From positions 1 to 64,000 of the forward strand of contig NBMY01000098.1 of the NCBI GenBank assembly GCA_002212985.1: DNA of 64,000 nucleotides. Direction: 5' to 3'. Shown piece by piece: positions 46,733-55,301 of the stretch (position 1 is its first letter; each line of letters opens with the position of its first letter). Below the pieces are notes generated by a model. The model saw only the letters and a program-made list of their open reading frames with translations. It searched no databases and was not told the origin of the DNA. Made by a program: the position numbers and the translations under genes. The DNA is from Sphingobacteriales bacterium TSM_CSS (GTDB lineage: Bacteria; Bacteroidota; Bacteroidia; Chitinophagales; UBA2359).

Positions 46733-49624
46733 ATGAAAAAAAATGCTACACTATTATTGTGCATCGGGTTGTTGGTGTGCAACCTGTTGCAGGCACAGGA
46801 TTTTTCGCCCAATGGCGAAATTGAAGACATTCGCGAATTATCGAGCAAAATTACCGTGCCCTTTACCATGCCCGATGGCACGCAATTGATGACCGATGTA
46901 ACGCTGCCCATTCTGCGCGACTCGCTGGTAATTGACCTCAACCTAAGTGTTCCGCTGCTTGGCAACGTTTCGGGCAGGTTGCAGGTGTTGCCCAAAGGAA
47001 CCTGGTATATTATGTACGAAACCATTAACGGGCAACCCAACAACAACCCCTACCGGCTGCCGGTTATTCTTACCCGAACCCCTTACAATAAAGAAGGCGA
47101 AGACATTGTAGGCTCAGTGGTGTCGGTCTTGGGGTATGCGTATTGCCAGCAGGATATGCGCGGACGATACGCATCGGGCGGCGTGTATTTACCCATGTAC
47201 AGCGACGGCTGGCGCAAAGACCCGTATCATCCCGATATTAAACACATTTTAGATGTTACCGACCTGAACGACCCCCGAAACGGCAATTACCACGAAGACG
47301 GGTACAACTCCATTAAATTTATTACCGACAGCCTTACCTTCAGCTACGACTTAGACACCGACGGCATACCCGATTTTTCGGATTTGCTCTGCAACGGCAG
47401 CGTGGGCATGTTTGGCGCATCGGCATTGGGCAACACGCAGTTGCAATCGGCATTGGCACACAGGGTAGAACCCATGCAGCGCGGGCTTAAATGCCTTATG
47501 CCCATTGTAGCCGCCAGCGAACACTACAAGTGTACCGGCTACCAAAACGGGGTTTTCCGCGACCGGCTGGTTACCGGCTGGCTGCGCGGGCAAATTTTCA
47601 GCGGCACCGACGACGATTTTTTTGATATAGACAACAGCCTTGACAATAACCTGCATACTTCCAAAGACTATGGACTGACCAATATTTTTGATGCCGCCAA
47701 CTTGGCCATTGACCATTTTGTAGAAATACAATACAACAACGGCGTGTGCAGCTACTACCCTAGCGGCCAACTGCGCGGCGATATGGATGCCACACACGCT
47801 CCCGTAAATGCCGCCGGTGAAGGCGACCCTAATGGACAATTCAGCCGTTACACCAACTTAGAAGTACCGGTTTACCATGTTTCGGGCTGGTGGGATATTT
47901 TTAACGATGGCCAAATTGAAACACACCGCCTGTCGAGGCAGCACATTACCGAAACCAACCGCCGGTTGCAGAAAATCATCATTGGACCGTGGGCACACCA
48001 AACCATTGGCAGCCTTACCACCGGCGATATGACCTACAAGGAAAATGTAGCCGATTTTACCAAAATAGACATCAGCGATATTGACATAGACAACATACCC
48101 GTTTCGGCGTTGGTAAACTCTGAATTAATAGGATGGTTTCGCTACAACCTTAACTATAACAACTTTGCCAACATAGGCGAACCCAAAGTAAGAATACCCG
48201 AAAGCCATATATGGCAAACGGTAAACAGCTCGCTGGGGCAATTGCAGGTGCGCGTGCCGGCAGCCGAGTACCGAATAGATTTTCTGCCGTTTTTCAACTT
48301 TATTAATGCCGCCGGCAGTTTAGAGGCCGTGCCGGTTGAAATACAGTTGCCTACCGGCGGGGCAATTACCCTAAATGTGAGTGTGCCGCAGTTAGATGAG
48401 CCGCTTATTAACGGATTAGACGGACTGCACCTTGATAACATTCCTGTTCAGGATTTTCCGAACCTGCCGCCTGTGCGGTTTTATGTGGTAGGGCCCGTAA
48501 ACGACGGTGTACCCGAAAACGAAAACGTAGGCAATTATTGGCGCGGTTCCGATGAATTTCCGCCGCAAGATGAGATTGAACCCCAAACCCTGTACCTGCA
48601 TCAAAACGGAAGCATTGATGCCAACCCGCCCGCTGCCGATGAAGGCTACAAAATGTATGTGCACGACCCCGATGACCCCATTTTAACCATTGGCGGCGCC
48701 AACATGATTGTGCGTACCCCGCAAGACGACCGCGACAGCCAAGGGCAGCTGAACTTAGCCGACCCGCGCTACGCCCCGTTTTCTATGGACAGGGAAGGCG
48801 TAATACACTTTATAAGCCAACCCGTGCAGGACTCCCTCAGCATTATGGGCAACCCGGTGTTTACCCTCTATGCCAAATCTAATCCCGGCGGCGTAACATC
48901 GGGCCCAACCGATACCGACTTTTTTGTGCGCGTATTGGATGTATATCCCGACGGGCGCGAACTCTTTGTTTTTGAAGGCTGCATTAACGCCCGCGCCCGC
49001 GAGTATGCCCGCTCCATTGCCGAAGGCACCGAAAACGACAACGCTCCCTTTACCAACATTAACATAGGGCAGGTGTATGAGTACAAATTTGCTATGCAAC
49101 CCATTGCCTATGTATGGGGTAAAAACCACCGCATGAAAATACTCATCAGCAGCAGTAATTACACAAGGTATCAGGTAAACCCCAACCTGCCCATTGAAGA
49201 CGGCGAATTTTTCCGCCGCAAACCCGGCGATGGGCAAACCTATCTGTTTAACGGCGTTGAAATGTCGCCCCGCGTAGCGGTACAGCGCATTCATTTTTCG
49301 CCCGAACATGCTACCCGCATAGAGTTGCCCGTGAACGTAGGCAGCATTGTGGGGTTGCCTCCCGCACCCCATGCAGCAGGCAATGCAATTTCGGTTACCG
49401 CCTACCCCAACCCTGCTACCGACCTGCTGAGCATTTATACCTCGCGCAATGCCCTTTACCGGGTAAATCTTCATAATATGGCAGGGCAAACTGTTTATAG
49501 CGCCCAATTTACCGATGCCATCAGCCTTAATCTTGCCAATATTTCGGCAGGTATTTACCTTGCCACCGTAACCGACCTTGCCACCGGCGAAACGCAAACG
49601 CAAAAAGTGAGTGTGGTGAAGTAA
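46733..49624 (+). CDS. T9SS-exported CocE/NonD-type (S15-like) hydrolase, 963 aa
   Basis: Signal peptide MKKNATLLLCIGLLVCNLLQ. The X-Pro dipeptidyl-peptidase/CocE alpha-beta hydrolase core contains a nucleophile elbow GSVGMFGASALGN with Ser at about residue 230, a later IGPWAHQTIGS histidine region, and the family's C-terminal beta domain. The final 80 residues (ending KVSVVK, with VTAYPNPATDLLSIY) are a T9SS type A sorting domain, so the enzyme is exported or surface attached. Substrate (peptide, ester or amide) unknown. ATG at 46733 chosen; the frame opens at 46643. Confidence 0.88.
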   Translation: MKKNATLLLCIGLLVCNLLQAQDFSPNGEIEDIRELSSKITVPFTMPDGTQLMTDVTLPILRDSLVIDLNLSVPLLGNVSGRLQVLPKGTWYIMYETINGQPNNNPYRLPVILTRTPYNKEGEDIVGSVVSVLGYAYCQQDMRGRYASGGVYLPMYSDGWRKDPYHPDIKHILDVTDLNDPRNGNYHEDGYNSIKFITDSLTFSYDLDTDGIPDFSDLLCNGSVGMFGASALGNTQLQSALAHRVEPMQRGLKCLMPIVAASEHYKCTGYQNGVFRDRLVTGWLRGQIFSGTDDDFFDIDNSLDNNLHTSKDYGLTNIFDAANLAIDHFVEIQYNNGVCSYYPSGQLRGDMDATHAPVNAAGEGDPNGQFSRYTNLEVPVYHVSGWWDIFNDGQIETHRLSRQHITETNRRLQKIIIGPWAHQTIGSLTTGDMTYKENVADFTKIDISDIDIDNIPVSALVNSELIGWFRYNLNYNNFANIGEPKVRIPESHIWQTVNSSLGQLQVRVPAAEYRIDFLPFFNFINAAGSLEAVPVEIQLPTGGAITLNVSVPQLDEPLINGLDGLHLDNIPVQDFPNLPPVRFYVVGPVNDGVPENENVGNYWRGSDEFPPQDEIEPQTLYLHQNGSIDANPPAADEGYKMYVHDPDDPILTIGGANMIVRTPQDDRDSQGQLNLADPRYAPFSMDREGVIHFISQPVQDSLSIMGNPVFTLYAKSNPGGVTSGPTDTDFFVRVLDVYPDGRELFVFEGCINARAREYARSIAEGTENDNAPFTNINIGQVYEYKFAMQPIAYVWGKNHRMKILISSSNYTRYQVNPNLPIEDGEFFRRKPGDGQTYLFNGVEMSPRVAVQRIHFSPEHATRIELPVNVGSIVGLPPAPHAAGNAISVTAYPNPATDLLSIYTSRNALYRVNLHNMAGQTVYSAQFTDAISLNLANISAGIYLATVTDLATGETQTQKVSVVK

Positions 49625-49648
49625 ACAACCGCAACAACACCCCAAACA

Positions 49649-49700
49649 AACCCCCAAACCTGTATGGCTTTGTTTAAACCGGCAAGTTTGGGGGTTATGT
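49649..49700 (+). terminator. Terminator after the T9SS hydrolase gene
   Basis: AACCCCCAAAC (49649-49659) and GTTTGGGGGTT (49686-49696) form an 11-bp perfect stem with a 26-base loop; the following ATGTATTTT is only weakly T-rich. Confidence 0.6.
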
Positions 49701-49803
49701 ATTTTCATGCAAACCAACAAAGGCAAAAACAGGTTTGTATTTATGTAAACCGTAAAGTTACAGAGCTTACTAAATCAAACACAAACACCGAAAATAAACA
49801 ACC

Positions 49804-50901
49804 ATGAACCTCAAAAACATTCAAACCGAAGTTGACGCTGCCTACCTGTACCAAATATTAGCCGAAGCAGAAACAGACCCGGCCATTGCCAACGTATTCA
49901 GGCAGATGAGCGAAATAGAAAACAGCCACGCACAGGCATTTGCACAAAAATTTAACCTTACTCCCGATAGGTTGCCTAAACCCTCGCGCCGTGCAAAAAC
50001 CCTTAAACTTATTGGGCGGCTGTTTGGCAACGACTATATTTTGGGCGCATTGTTAGATACCGAAAAAGGGTTATCTAACTCGGTAGTTGCTTCCCGAAAG
50101 AAAAACCAGATGGAAGGTTCTGTATCAGATACGGCACATGTTACCATACTTAAAAACATCTTGCAAACCTCCGAAAATGTTTCTGCTTCAAATTTGGCCA
50201 GGTTTGAAAAACGGCACCGGTCTGTTGGGGGCAATGCGCTGCGGGCAGCTGTTTTGGGCGGTAATGATGGGTTGGTGTCAAACTTTAGTTTGGTAATGGG
50301 CATTGCAGGCGCCACAAGCGGGCAAAGCGAGGTATTGCTGGCCGGTGTGGCGGGGCTGTTGGCCGGCGCTTTGTCTATGGCGTTGGGCGAATGGATTTCG
50401 GTAAAAAGCTCGCAGGAGCTGTTTGAAAATCAGATGCAGTTAGAAATGGATGAGTTAGAGGCAAATCCCGAAACGGAAGAAAAAGAACTGGCGCTCATAT
50501 ACATGTCGAAAGGTATTGCAGAGGAGCAGGCCCGGCAAATGGCGGGCGAGGTAATGAAAAACAAAGATCAGGCGCATCAGGTGTTGGTAAAAGAAGAGTT
50601 GGGCATTAATGCCGAAGACCTGAAAGGTTCTGCCATGGAAGCCGCCATAACCTCATTTGTTTTGTTTGCCGTTGGCGCCATTATTCCGGTAATACCGTTT
50701 TTTATGCTGGGCGGCACAAAAGCCATACTTATAAGCGCCCTGTTAAGCGCCATTGGTTTGTTTGGCATAGGTTCTGCCATTACCCTGTTTACCGGCCGAA
50801 GCGTATTATATTCGGGTTCAAGGCAGGTAATTTTCGGGTTGGCTGCTGCGGCTATTACCTTCGGAATTGGCAAATTAATAGGCGTTTCCATAGCAGGTTA
50901 A
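49804..50901 (+). CDS. Erythrin-VIT1 family metal transporter, 365 aa
   Basis: N-terminal rubrerythrin-like diiron domain (about 1-105), where MSEIENSHAQAF supplies the ExxH-type iron ligands and EVDAAYLYQILAEAE the first helix, fused to a VIT1/CCC1 membrane domain (about 140-365). VIT1 features include LGGNDGLVSNFSLVMGIAGA and the amphipathic MQLEMDELEANPETEEKELA loop. The family (MbfA-like) moves Fe2+ or Mn2+ out of the cytoplasm, and the diiron domain probably senses or oxidises iron. The fused arrangement is known in several phyla. Confidence 0.85.
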   Translation: MNLKNIQTEVDAAYLYQILAEAETDPAIANVFRQMSEIENSHAQAFAQKFNLTPDRLPKPSRRAKTLKLIGRLFGNDYILGALLDTEKGLSNSVVASRKKNQMEGSVSDTAHVTILKNILQTSENVSASNLARFEKRHRSVGGNALRAAVLGGNDGLVSNFSLVMGIAGATSGQSEVLLAGVAGLLAGALSMALGEWISVKSSQELFENQMQLEMDELEANPETEEKELALIYMSKGIAEEQARQMAGEVMKNKDQAHQVLVKEELGINAEDLKGSAMEAAITSFVLFAVGAIIPVIPFFMLGGTKAILISALLSAIGLFGIGSAITLFTGRSVLYSGSRQVIFGLAAAAITFGIGKLIGVSIAG

Positions 50902-50918
50902 CACCTATGCCTCGAACC

Positions 50919-50945
50919 AAAATGCCGCTTTGCTACCGGCATTTT
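50919..50945. terminator. Bidirectional terminator between convergent genes
   Basis: AAAATGCCG and CGGCATTTT around a 9-base loop, flanked by A and T runs so it can act in both directions. Its right arm overlaps the last codons of the deacetylase-like gene. Confidence 0.65.
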
Positions 50946-53900
50946 ACCACTTTTACCGTTTCATAAACGGTGTTTTCATCGGTACATTGCAGGTAGTAAA
51001 TGCCTGGGGGCAGTTCATCAAGCGGCAGGCACAATTGCTGTAATGCTTGTTCCTGCCGGTGTTGTTGCAATACCATTTGCCCGGTTTGGTTGTAAAGCCT
51101 TAAATGGCAATTGCCCGTTACGGGGTGGGCAAAAGACACGCTAACCTCATCTTGCGCAGGATTTGGAAATGTGCGCAACACGTTAGCCGGTACAACGACG
51201 GTGGCAGAAGCATTGCTGCCTGTTTTGGCATTAAGCGCTGCGCTGCTGCCCCATGACAGATTAATAATGCGGCTATTGGGGTTGGTGCCGTTATAGGTAT
51301 AAACCACGCCTGTACCTTTGGTAATTTGCACATTGCCAAAATTTTGATCGGCATTTACCTGCAGGGTAAGGGCTGTATGGCGCAGGCTGTCGGGCACATT
51401 GTTCAGCAACAGGGTGGCGGTAAGCTGGTTGCCGTTAAGTTGCCAGTTTAAAACCGTTCCTTCCCGCACGGCAAGGTATTCATATACTTCCTGCAGAGAA
51501 GCCGCCCAAACATTATCAAGCCCGTTGGCGCCGTAACCGGCAGCAATATGCTCCAAATATTGCCTGAAATTGGCAAACTGCAACCCGCCCGAAGCCGGCC
51601 CGCTAAAATTGGCAATAGTGTGCGTAAAATCGTTCCACCAGTAATGAGTGCCGGTTAGGCTTTGGGCAGCTACCAAATCAATTTGGTTAATGAGGGTGGC
51701 AAGGTTGTCTTCCATGCTGTTTCGGTTAAGCAGGAAATTGTTGAGTGCAAGCGGCGCATCTACGTTTAGCCCGTACTGGAAATCGGGCATCCAAAACTGG
51801 TTATACACCGCCTTCATGCCATTGGCAAAAGCATAAGGATAATAATTGCTATCGCCCGATGGCACTATAAACTGAGTCATGTTAATAGCTGCTGCGGTTT
51901 GACTTTTAACCCGAAGGATATTTTGCACCACCTGGTCGGTATAAACCGAAGTCGGCAAGGGTGCGCCGCTCCAGCCTGCCTGATGCGAGAGGGAGTGGTT
52001 GAGCATATCCCAGCCGTTTAGGTATAGTTGGTTTATTTGCTCCCAGGTTAAGTACTCAGGAAAACTGCCGTTGTGTATATCCTGCCCGGCGCTGTTTTGC
52101 GAGGTAATGGCGGCTCCGGCGGTAAAGGGAAGCTGGTTGCCGCAGCCATCGGTATAATAAAGTCCCGGACAGTTGTAGCCGTTGGCGGCAATAGTTCCGC
52201 CTTTCAGCAGGGGGTAAGCTGTGGTATAGGCATCGGCAAGTCCGTCATCGAGCGTCAAGCTGAAAGCAAATTTTTTGTTATATCTTAGCGACGCTTTTTG
52301 AACATTGCAGGTAGTTGGGGTATTGTCAAAGGTAATTTGCAGCTGTATGGTATCTGTGGCATTAACGGGCAAAACAGTTATGTTTACCGGCGCACTGCTT
52401 ACCCACTGCGTATTGTTGTTGTAGTAGGCCCGTGCGGTAATGGCATAGTTGCCGGGCTGGTCAAAATTGCGGGTTACGGTAAAAGGCGGTGTGGTTTTTT
52501 CGGCAAGCAGCGTATTGCCGTTGTAAAACTGCACATTGTTAATACCTGCATTATTGAGGTTGCCGGTTACCAAAACCACAGGCAAAGAACCCGAATCGGA
52601 CGTGTTGCCATCGTGTGAATTGTTTGTTTTACCTGTTCCAAACCATAAAAACGGGGTTGTGCCGCCGGTAAATTTTACTTCGGCAATGCCAATATTAAAA
52701 GGCCCGGCGTTAATGCTGTAAGGCAGTTCAATGAAAGTGAGTGCCTGAAAATTTACATCGGAAGAAAAAGCGCTGAGAGGAATGCTGATTTTTTTCCACC
52801 CATCGGGTAAATTGGCGGCGTTACCCATGTATGCCGATAAGGCAACAGGGTTGGTACTCACTCCCTGCGGACGCACCTGCAGTTTTGTCCAATCGGCGTT
52901 GCCGTTAAAATCTTTAAGCGTTATTTCCAGCAGGTTGTTGCCGCCGCTCTGCACATTGTTGGGCGGGTACCAGATGCTAAGCGGGTCGTAGCCCAGTTTT
53001 AGTTTAAGCCAGCCCCAGTTGGGGTTATCTATTTGCAAATATGACACCGATGGCACACCGGCATTTGCCGACAGCGCTACAGCCACGCCCTGATAGCATT
53101 GGTAGCCGTTTTGGGGTGTTAGCATAACCACCTGCGGCGTTGGTGGCGGCAACACGGTAAAAGTTACGGGAGTTGAGTTAATTACTACATTGTTGTTGTA
53201 GCTTAGGGCTGCGCTTACGGTAAAAGTGCCCTGTGTCATATTGAGCCAGTTATACGTGTAGGGGGCGGTAAAATCTTGACCCAACAGGGCGCTACCGGCA
53301 AAAAAATCAACACGGTTAAGCGTTACACTGCCCGTAGTGCCTTGCTGCAGGGTGGTTAAAAGGTTGCCCTCATTTTGGGTGGCGCCGTCGTGTACATTGT
53401 TAAAATGATTGGGGCCAAACCACTCAAACGGTGCAGTACCGCCTATAAACCGTATGGAACGTATTGCCATAAGGAAAGCAGTTGCATTGACACTATAAGG
53501 AATTTCAATGTAGGAAATGGCCGTAAAATTAACCGAAGTGCCAAACGCCGACATGGGAATGGTTAGCTTTTTCCAGCCGTTGGGCAGGGTGGCGGCCGCA
53601 TTCATGTAAGTATTCAAAGTTAATGTGCCGTTGCCCTGCGGCCGTACCTGAATTTTACTCCAGTTAATGCCGCCGTTAAGGTCTTTGAGTATAATTTCCA
53701 TGGTGGTATTGCCGCCGCTTGCCACATTTTGGGTAGGCAACCATATATTATCGCCATATCCCAATTTCAGTTTTCGCCACCCGCCGCCGGGGTTACTTAC
53801 CTGCAAATATGGAAAAGTATTGTTTGCCAATGCCTGTGCTACAAGGGTAACATTGGCCGGGGCGGCAAATTGTGCGCCGGCAACCGGTGCCGATATGCTG

Positions 53901-53983
53901 ATGGTAGGCTGTGCAAAGGTAAATATACTGAAGCAACAAGCCAAAAACAAGCATAAGCCGCTTTTAAGGTAAAGCGTTTTCAT
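50933..53983 (-). CDS. T9SS-exported polysaccharide deacetylase-like protein with duplicated carbohydrate-binding modules, 1016 aa
   Basis: Signal peptide ends TFAQ. Two copies of a roughly 145-residue module follow (about 57-200 and 313-455), each with YLQxxNPxxGWxKLKLGY at the start, VRPQG in the middle, PxGWKKxxIPxSAF and a GGTxPFxWFG end; each is followed by an Ig-like domain. The catalytic region (about 565-830) begins FAFSLTLDDGLADAYTTAYP, the NodB motif of polysaccharide deacetylases, and has HSLSHQAGW as a later metal-site candidate. The end carries a T9SS type A domain (RTFPNPAQDEVSVSF to the C-terminus). It probably acts on extracellular glycans; actual deacetylase activity is inferred. 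Confidence 0.8.
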   Translation of the reverse strand: MKTLYLKSGLCLFLACCFSIFTFAQPTISISAPVAGAQFAAPANVTLVAQALANNTFPYLQVSNPGGGWRKLKLGYGDNIWLPTQNVASGGNTTMEIILKDLNGGINWSKIQVRPQGNGTLTLNTYMNAAATLPNGWKKLTIPMSAFGTSVNFTAISYIEIPYSVNATAFLMAIRSIRFIGGTAPFEWFGPNHFNNVHDGATQNEGNLLTTLQQGTTGSVTLNRVDFFAGSALLGQDFTAPYTYNWLNMTQGTFTVSAALSYNNNVVINSTPVTFTVLPPPTPQVVMLTPQNGYQCYQGVAVALSANAGVPSVSYLQIDNPNWGWLKLKLGYDPLSIWYPPNNVQSGGNNLLEITLKDFNGNADWTKLQVRPQGVSTNPVALSAYMGNAANLPDGWKKISIPLSAFSSDVNFQALTFIELPYSINAGPFNIGIAEVKFTGGTTPFLWFGTGKTNNSHDGNTSDSGSLPVVLVTGNLNNAGINNVQFYNGNTLLAEKTTPPFTVTRNFDQPGNYAITARAYYNNNTQWVSSAPVNITVLPVNATDTIQLQITFDNTPTTCNVQKASLRYNKKFAFSLTLDDGLADAYTTAYPLLKGGTIAANGYNCPGLYYTDGCGNQLPFTAGAAITSQNSAGQDIHNGSFPEYLTWEQINQLYLNGWDMLNHSLSHQAGWSGAPLPTSVYTDQVVQNILRVKSQTAAAINMTQFIVPSGDSNYYPYAFANGMKAVYNQFWMPDFQYGLNVDAPLALNNFLLNRNSMEDNLATLINQIDLVAAQSLTGTHYWWNDFTHTIANFSGPASGGLQFANFRQYLEHIAAGYGANGLDNVWAASLQEVYEYLAVREGTVLNWQLNGNQLTATLLLNNVPDSLRHTALTLQVNADQNFGNVQITKGTGVVYTYNGTNPNSRIINLSWGSSAALNAKTGSNASATVVVPANVLRTFPNPAQDEVSVSFAHPVTGNCHLRLYNQTGQMVLQQHRQEQALQQLCLPLDELPPGIYYLQCTDENTVYETVKVVKCR

Positions 53984-54318
53984 ACATTAGTTGTTGAGTG
54001 TAAAAAAGGGCTCTGCAAAATTACTAAATTATGCTACATGCAACTTGTTTTAGCGCACTTTGTTAGCAAACTTGCCTAAGCAAACAGGTAAAAACGGCAG
54101 CAAACTCTGTTTTACAAAAAGATCTTCTTCATTTTTACCCCAAAACCCTTGTAATGCTTGTGTTGTGTTCCTTTACCAATATTTTATTGGTCTGCTCAAT
54201 ACATGAGCGTGTTGGTGAATAAAAACACCGCTCCGGCAGAAGGAGTAAATCTATAAAGGTTGGGGGGTATTGTCTATTGTTTCATGTGCGCTATCGGAAT
54301 AATGCCCGTTTTTCGGGG
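53984..54318. other. 335-bp intergenic region
   Basis: Between the deacetylase-like gene and nadC; no gene, RNA or strong hairpin recognised. Confidence 0.4.
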
Positions 54319-55152
54319 CTATACTGCTTTGAGGCTTATATCGAGGCTTTGGTAGGAGTGGGTGAGGGCGCCTACAGAGATGAAATCTACCCCTGTTTCG
54401 GCATAACCGCGAATGGTGGTTAAATCAATACCGCCCGATGATTCGGTTTCAAAGCGGCCGTTTACCATTTCTACCGCCCTGCGGGTAGTGGGCACATCAA
54501 AATTATCGAACATAATGCGGTTTACGCCGCCGGTTTCCAGTACCTGTTGCAGTTCGTGCAAATTGCGCACTTCAATTTCAACCTGCAGGTTAAGGCCGGT
54601 GCGTTGCAGGTATTGCTGTGTTTGGTGAATGGCGTTTACAATGCCGCCGCAGTAATCGTGGTGGTTGTCTTTAATCATAATCATGTCGTACAGCCCCATT
54701 CGGTGGTTGTGCCCGCCGCCTATGCGAACCGCCCATTTTTCAAAATACCTGAACCCGGGAGTGGTTTTTCGGGTGTCTAAAATGCGGGCATTGGTATGGG
54801 CAACTTCCTGCACGTACCTATGGGTAAGCGTGGCAATACCGCTCATTCGCTGCATACAGTTGAGCAGCAGGCGCTCTGCTTTTAAAATAGACTGTTTGCG
54901 GCCGGTTACAGTTAGCCCTATATCGCCGTATTGTACCACTGCGCCATCGGGCAGCAGCACATCAAGTTCCAGTTCGGCATCTACTTCGCGGCAAATGAGT
55001 ACTGCCAGTTCCATGCCGGCCAGAATGCCGTTTTCTTTCATGAACAGTTTTGCTTTACCGGTGGCGCTTGCCGGTATGCAGGCTAAAGAAGTGTGGTCGC
55101 CGTTGCCTATGTCTTCGGCTAATGCCTGTTTTATAAATGCAGGAATATCCAT
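54319..55152 (-). CDS. nadC: Nicotinate-nucleotide pyrophosphorylase (quinolinate phosphoribosyltransferase), 277 aa
   Basis: Converts quinolinate and PRPP to nicotinate mononucleotide in NAD synthesis. The motifs LNCMQRMSGIATLTHRYV, ARILDTRKTTPGFRYFEKWA, IRIGGGHNHRMGLYDMIMIK and VEIEVRNLHE are all conserved NadC blocks. Full length. Its upstream region (55153-55301) holds short heptad-like TTATGAA/TTATGAG repeats. Confidence 0.93.
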   Translation of the reverse strand: MDIPAFIKQALAEDIGNGDHTSLACIPASATGKAKLFMKENGILAGMELAVLICREVDAELELDVLLPDGAVVQYGDIGLTVTGRKQSILKAERLLLNCMQRMSGIATLTHRYVQEVAHTNARILDTRKTTPGFRYFEKWAVRIGGGHNHRMGLYDMIMIKDNHHDYCGGIVNAIHQTQQYLQRTGLNLQVEIEVRNLHELQQVLETGGVNRIMFDNFDVPTTRRAVEMVNGRFETESSGGIDLTTIRGYAETGVDFISVGALTHSYQSLDISLKAV

Positions 55153-55301
55153 TTTTAATTATGAATTATGAGTTATGGGTTATGAGATAGCCAAATGGTT
55201 TTTGGCGGTCTGCTGCTACCCGAAGGTGGCGGTTTGGAACACTAAACCGGTTATACGCACAAATGTTTGTTTGAAGCATGTTAGCCGCACCGGTTGTAAT
55301 T

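Noticed and set aside
55153-55200. Heptad-like TTATGAA/TTATGAG repeats upstream of nadC
   Set aside because: Only four imperfect copies; common low-complexity intergenic sequence in Bacteroidota, not evidence of a repeat element or CRISPR.
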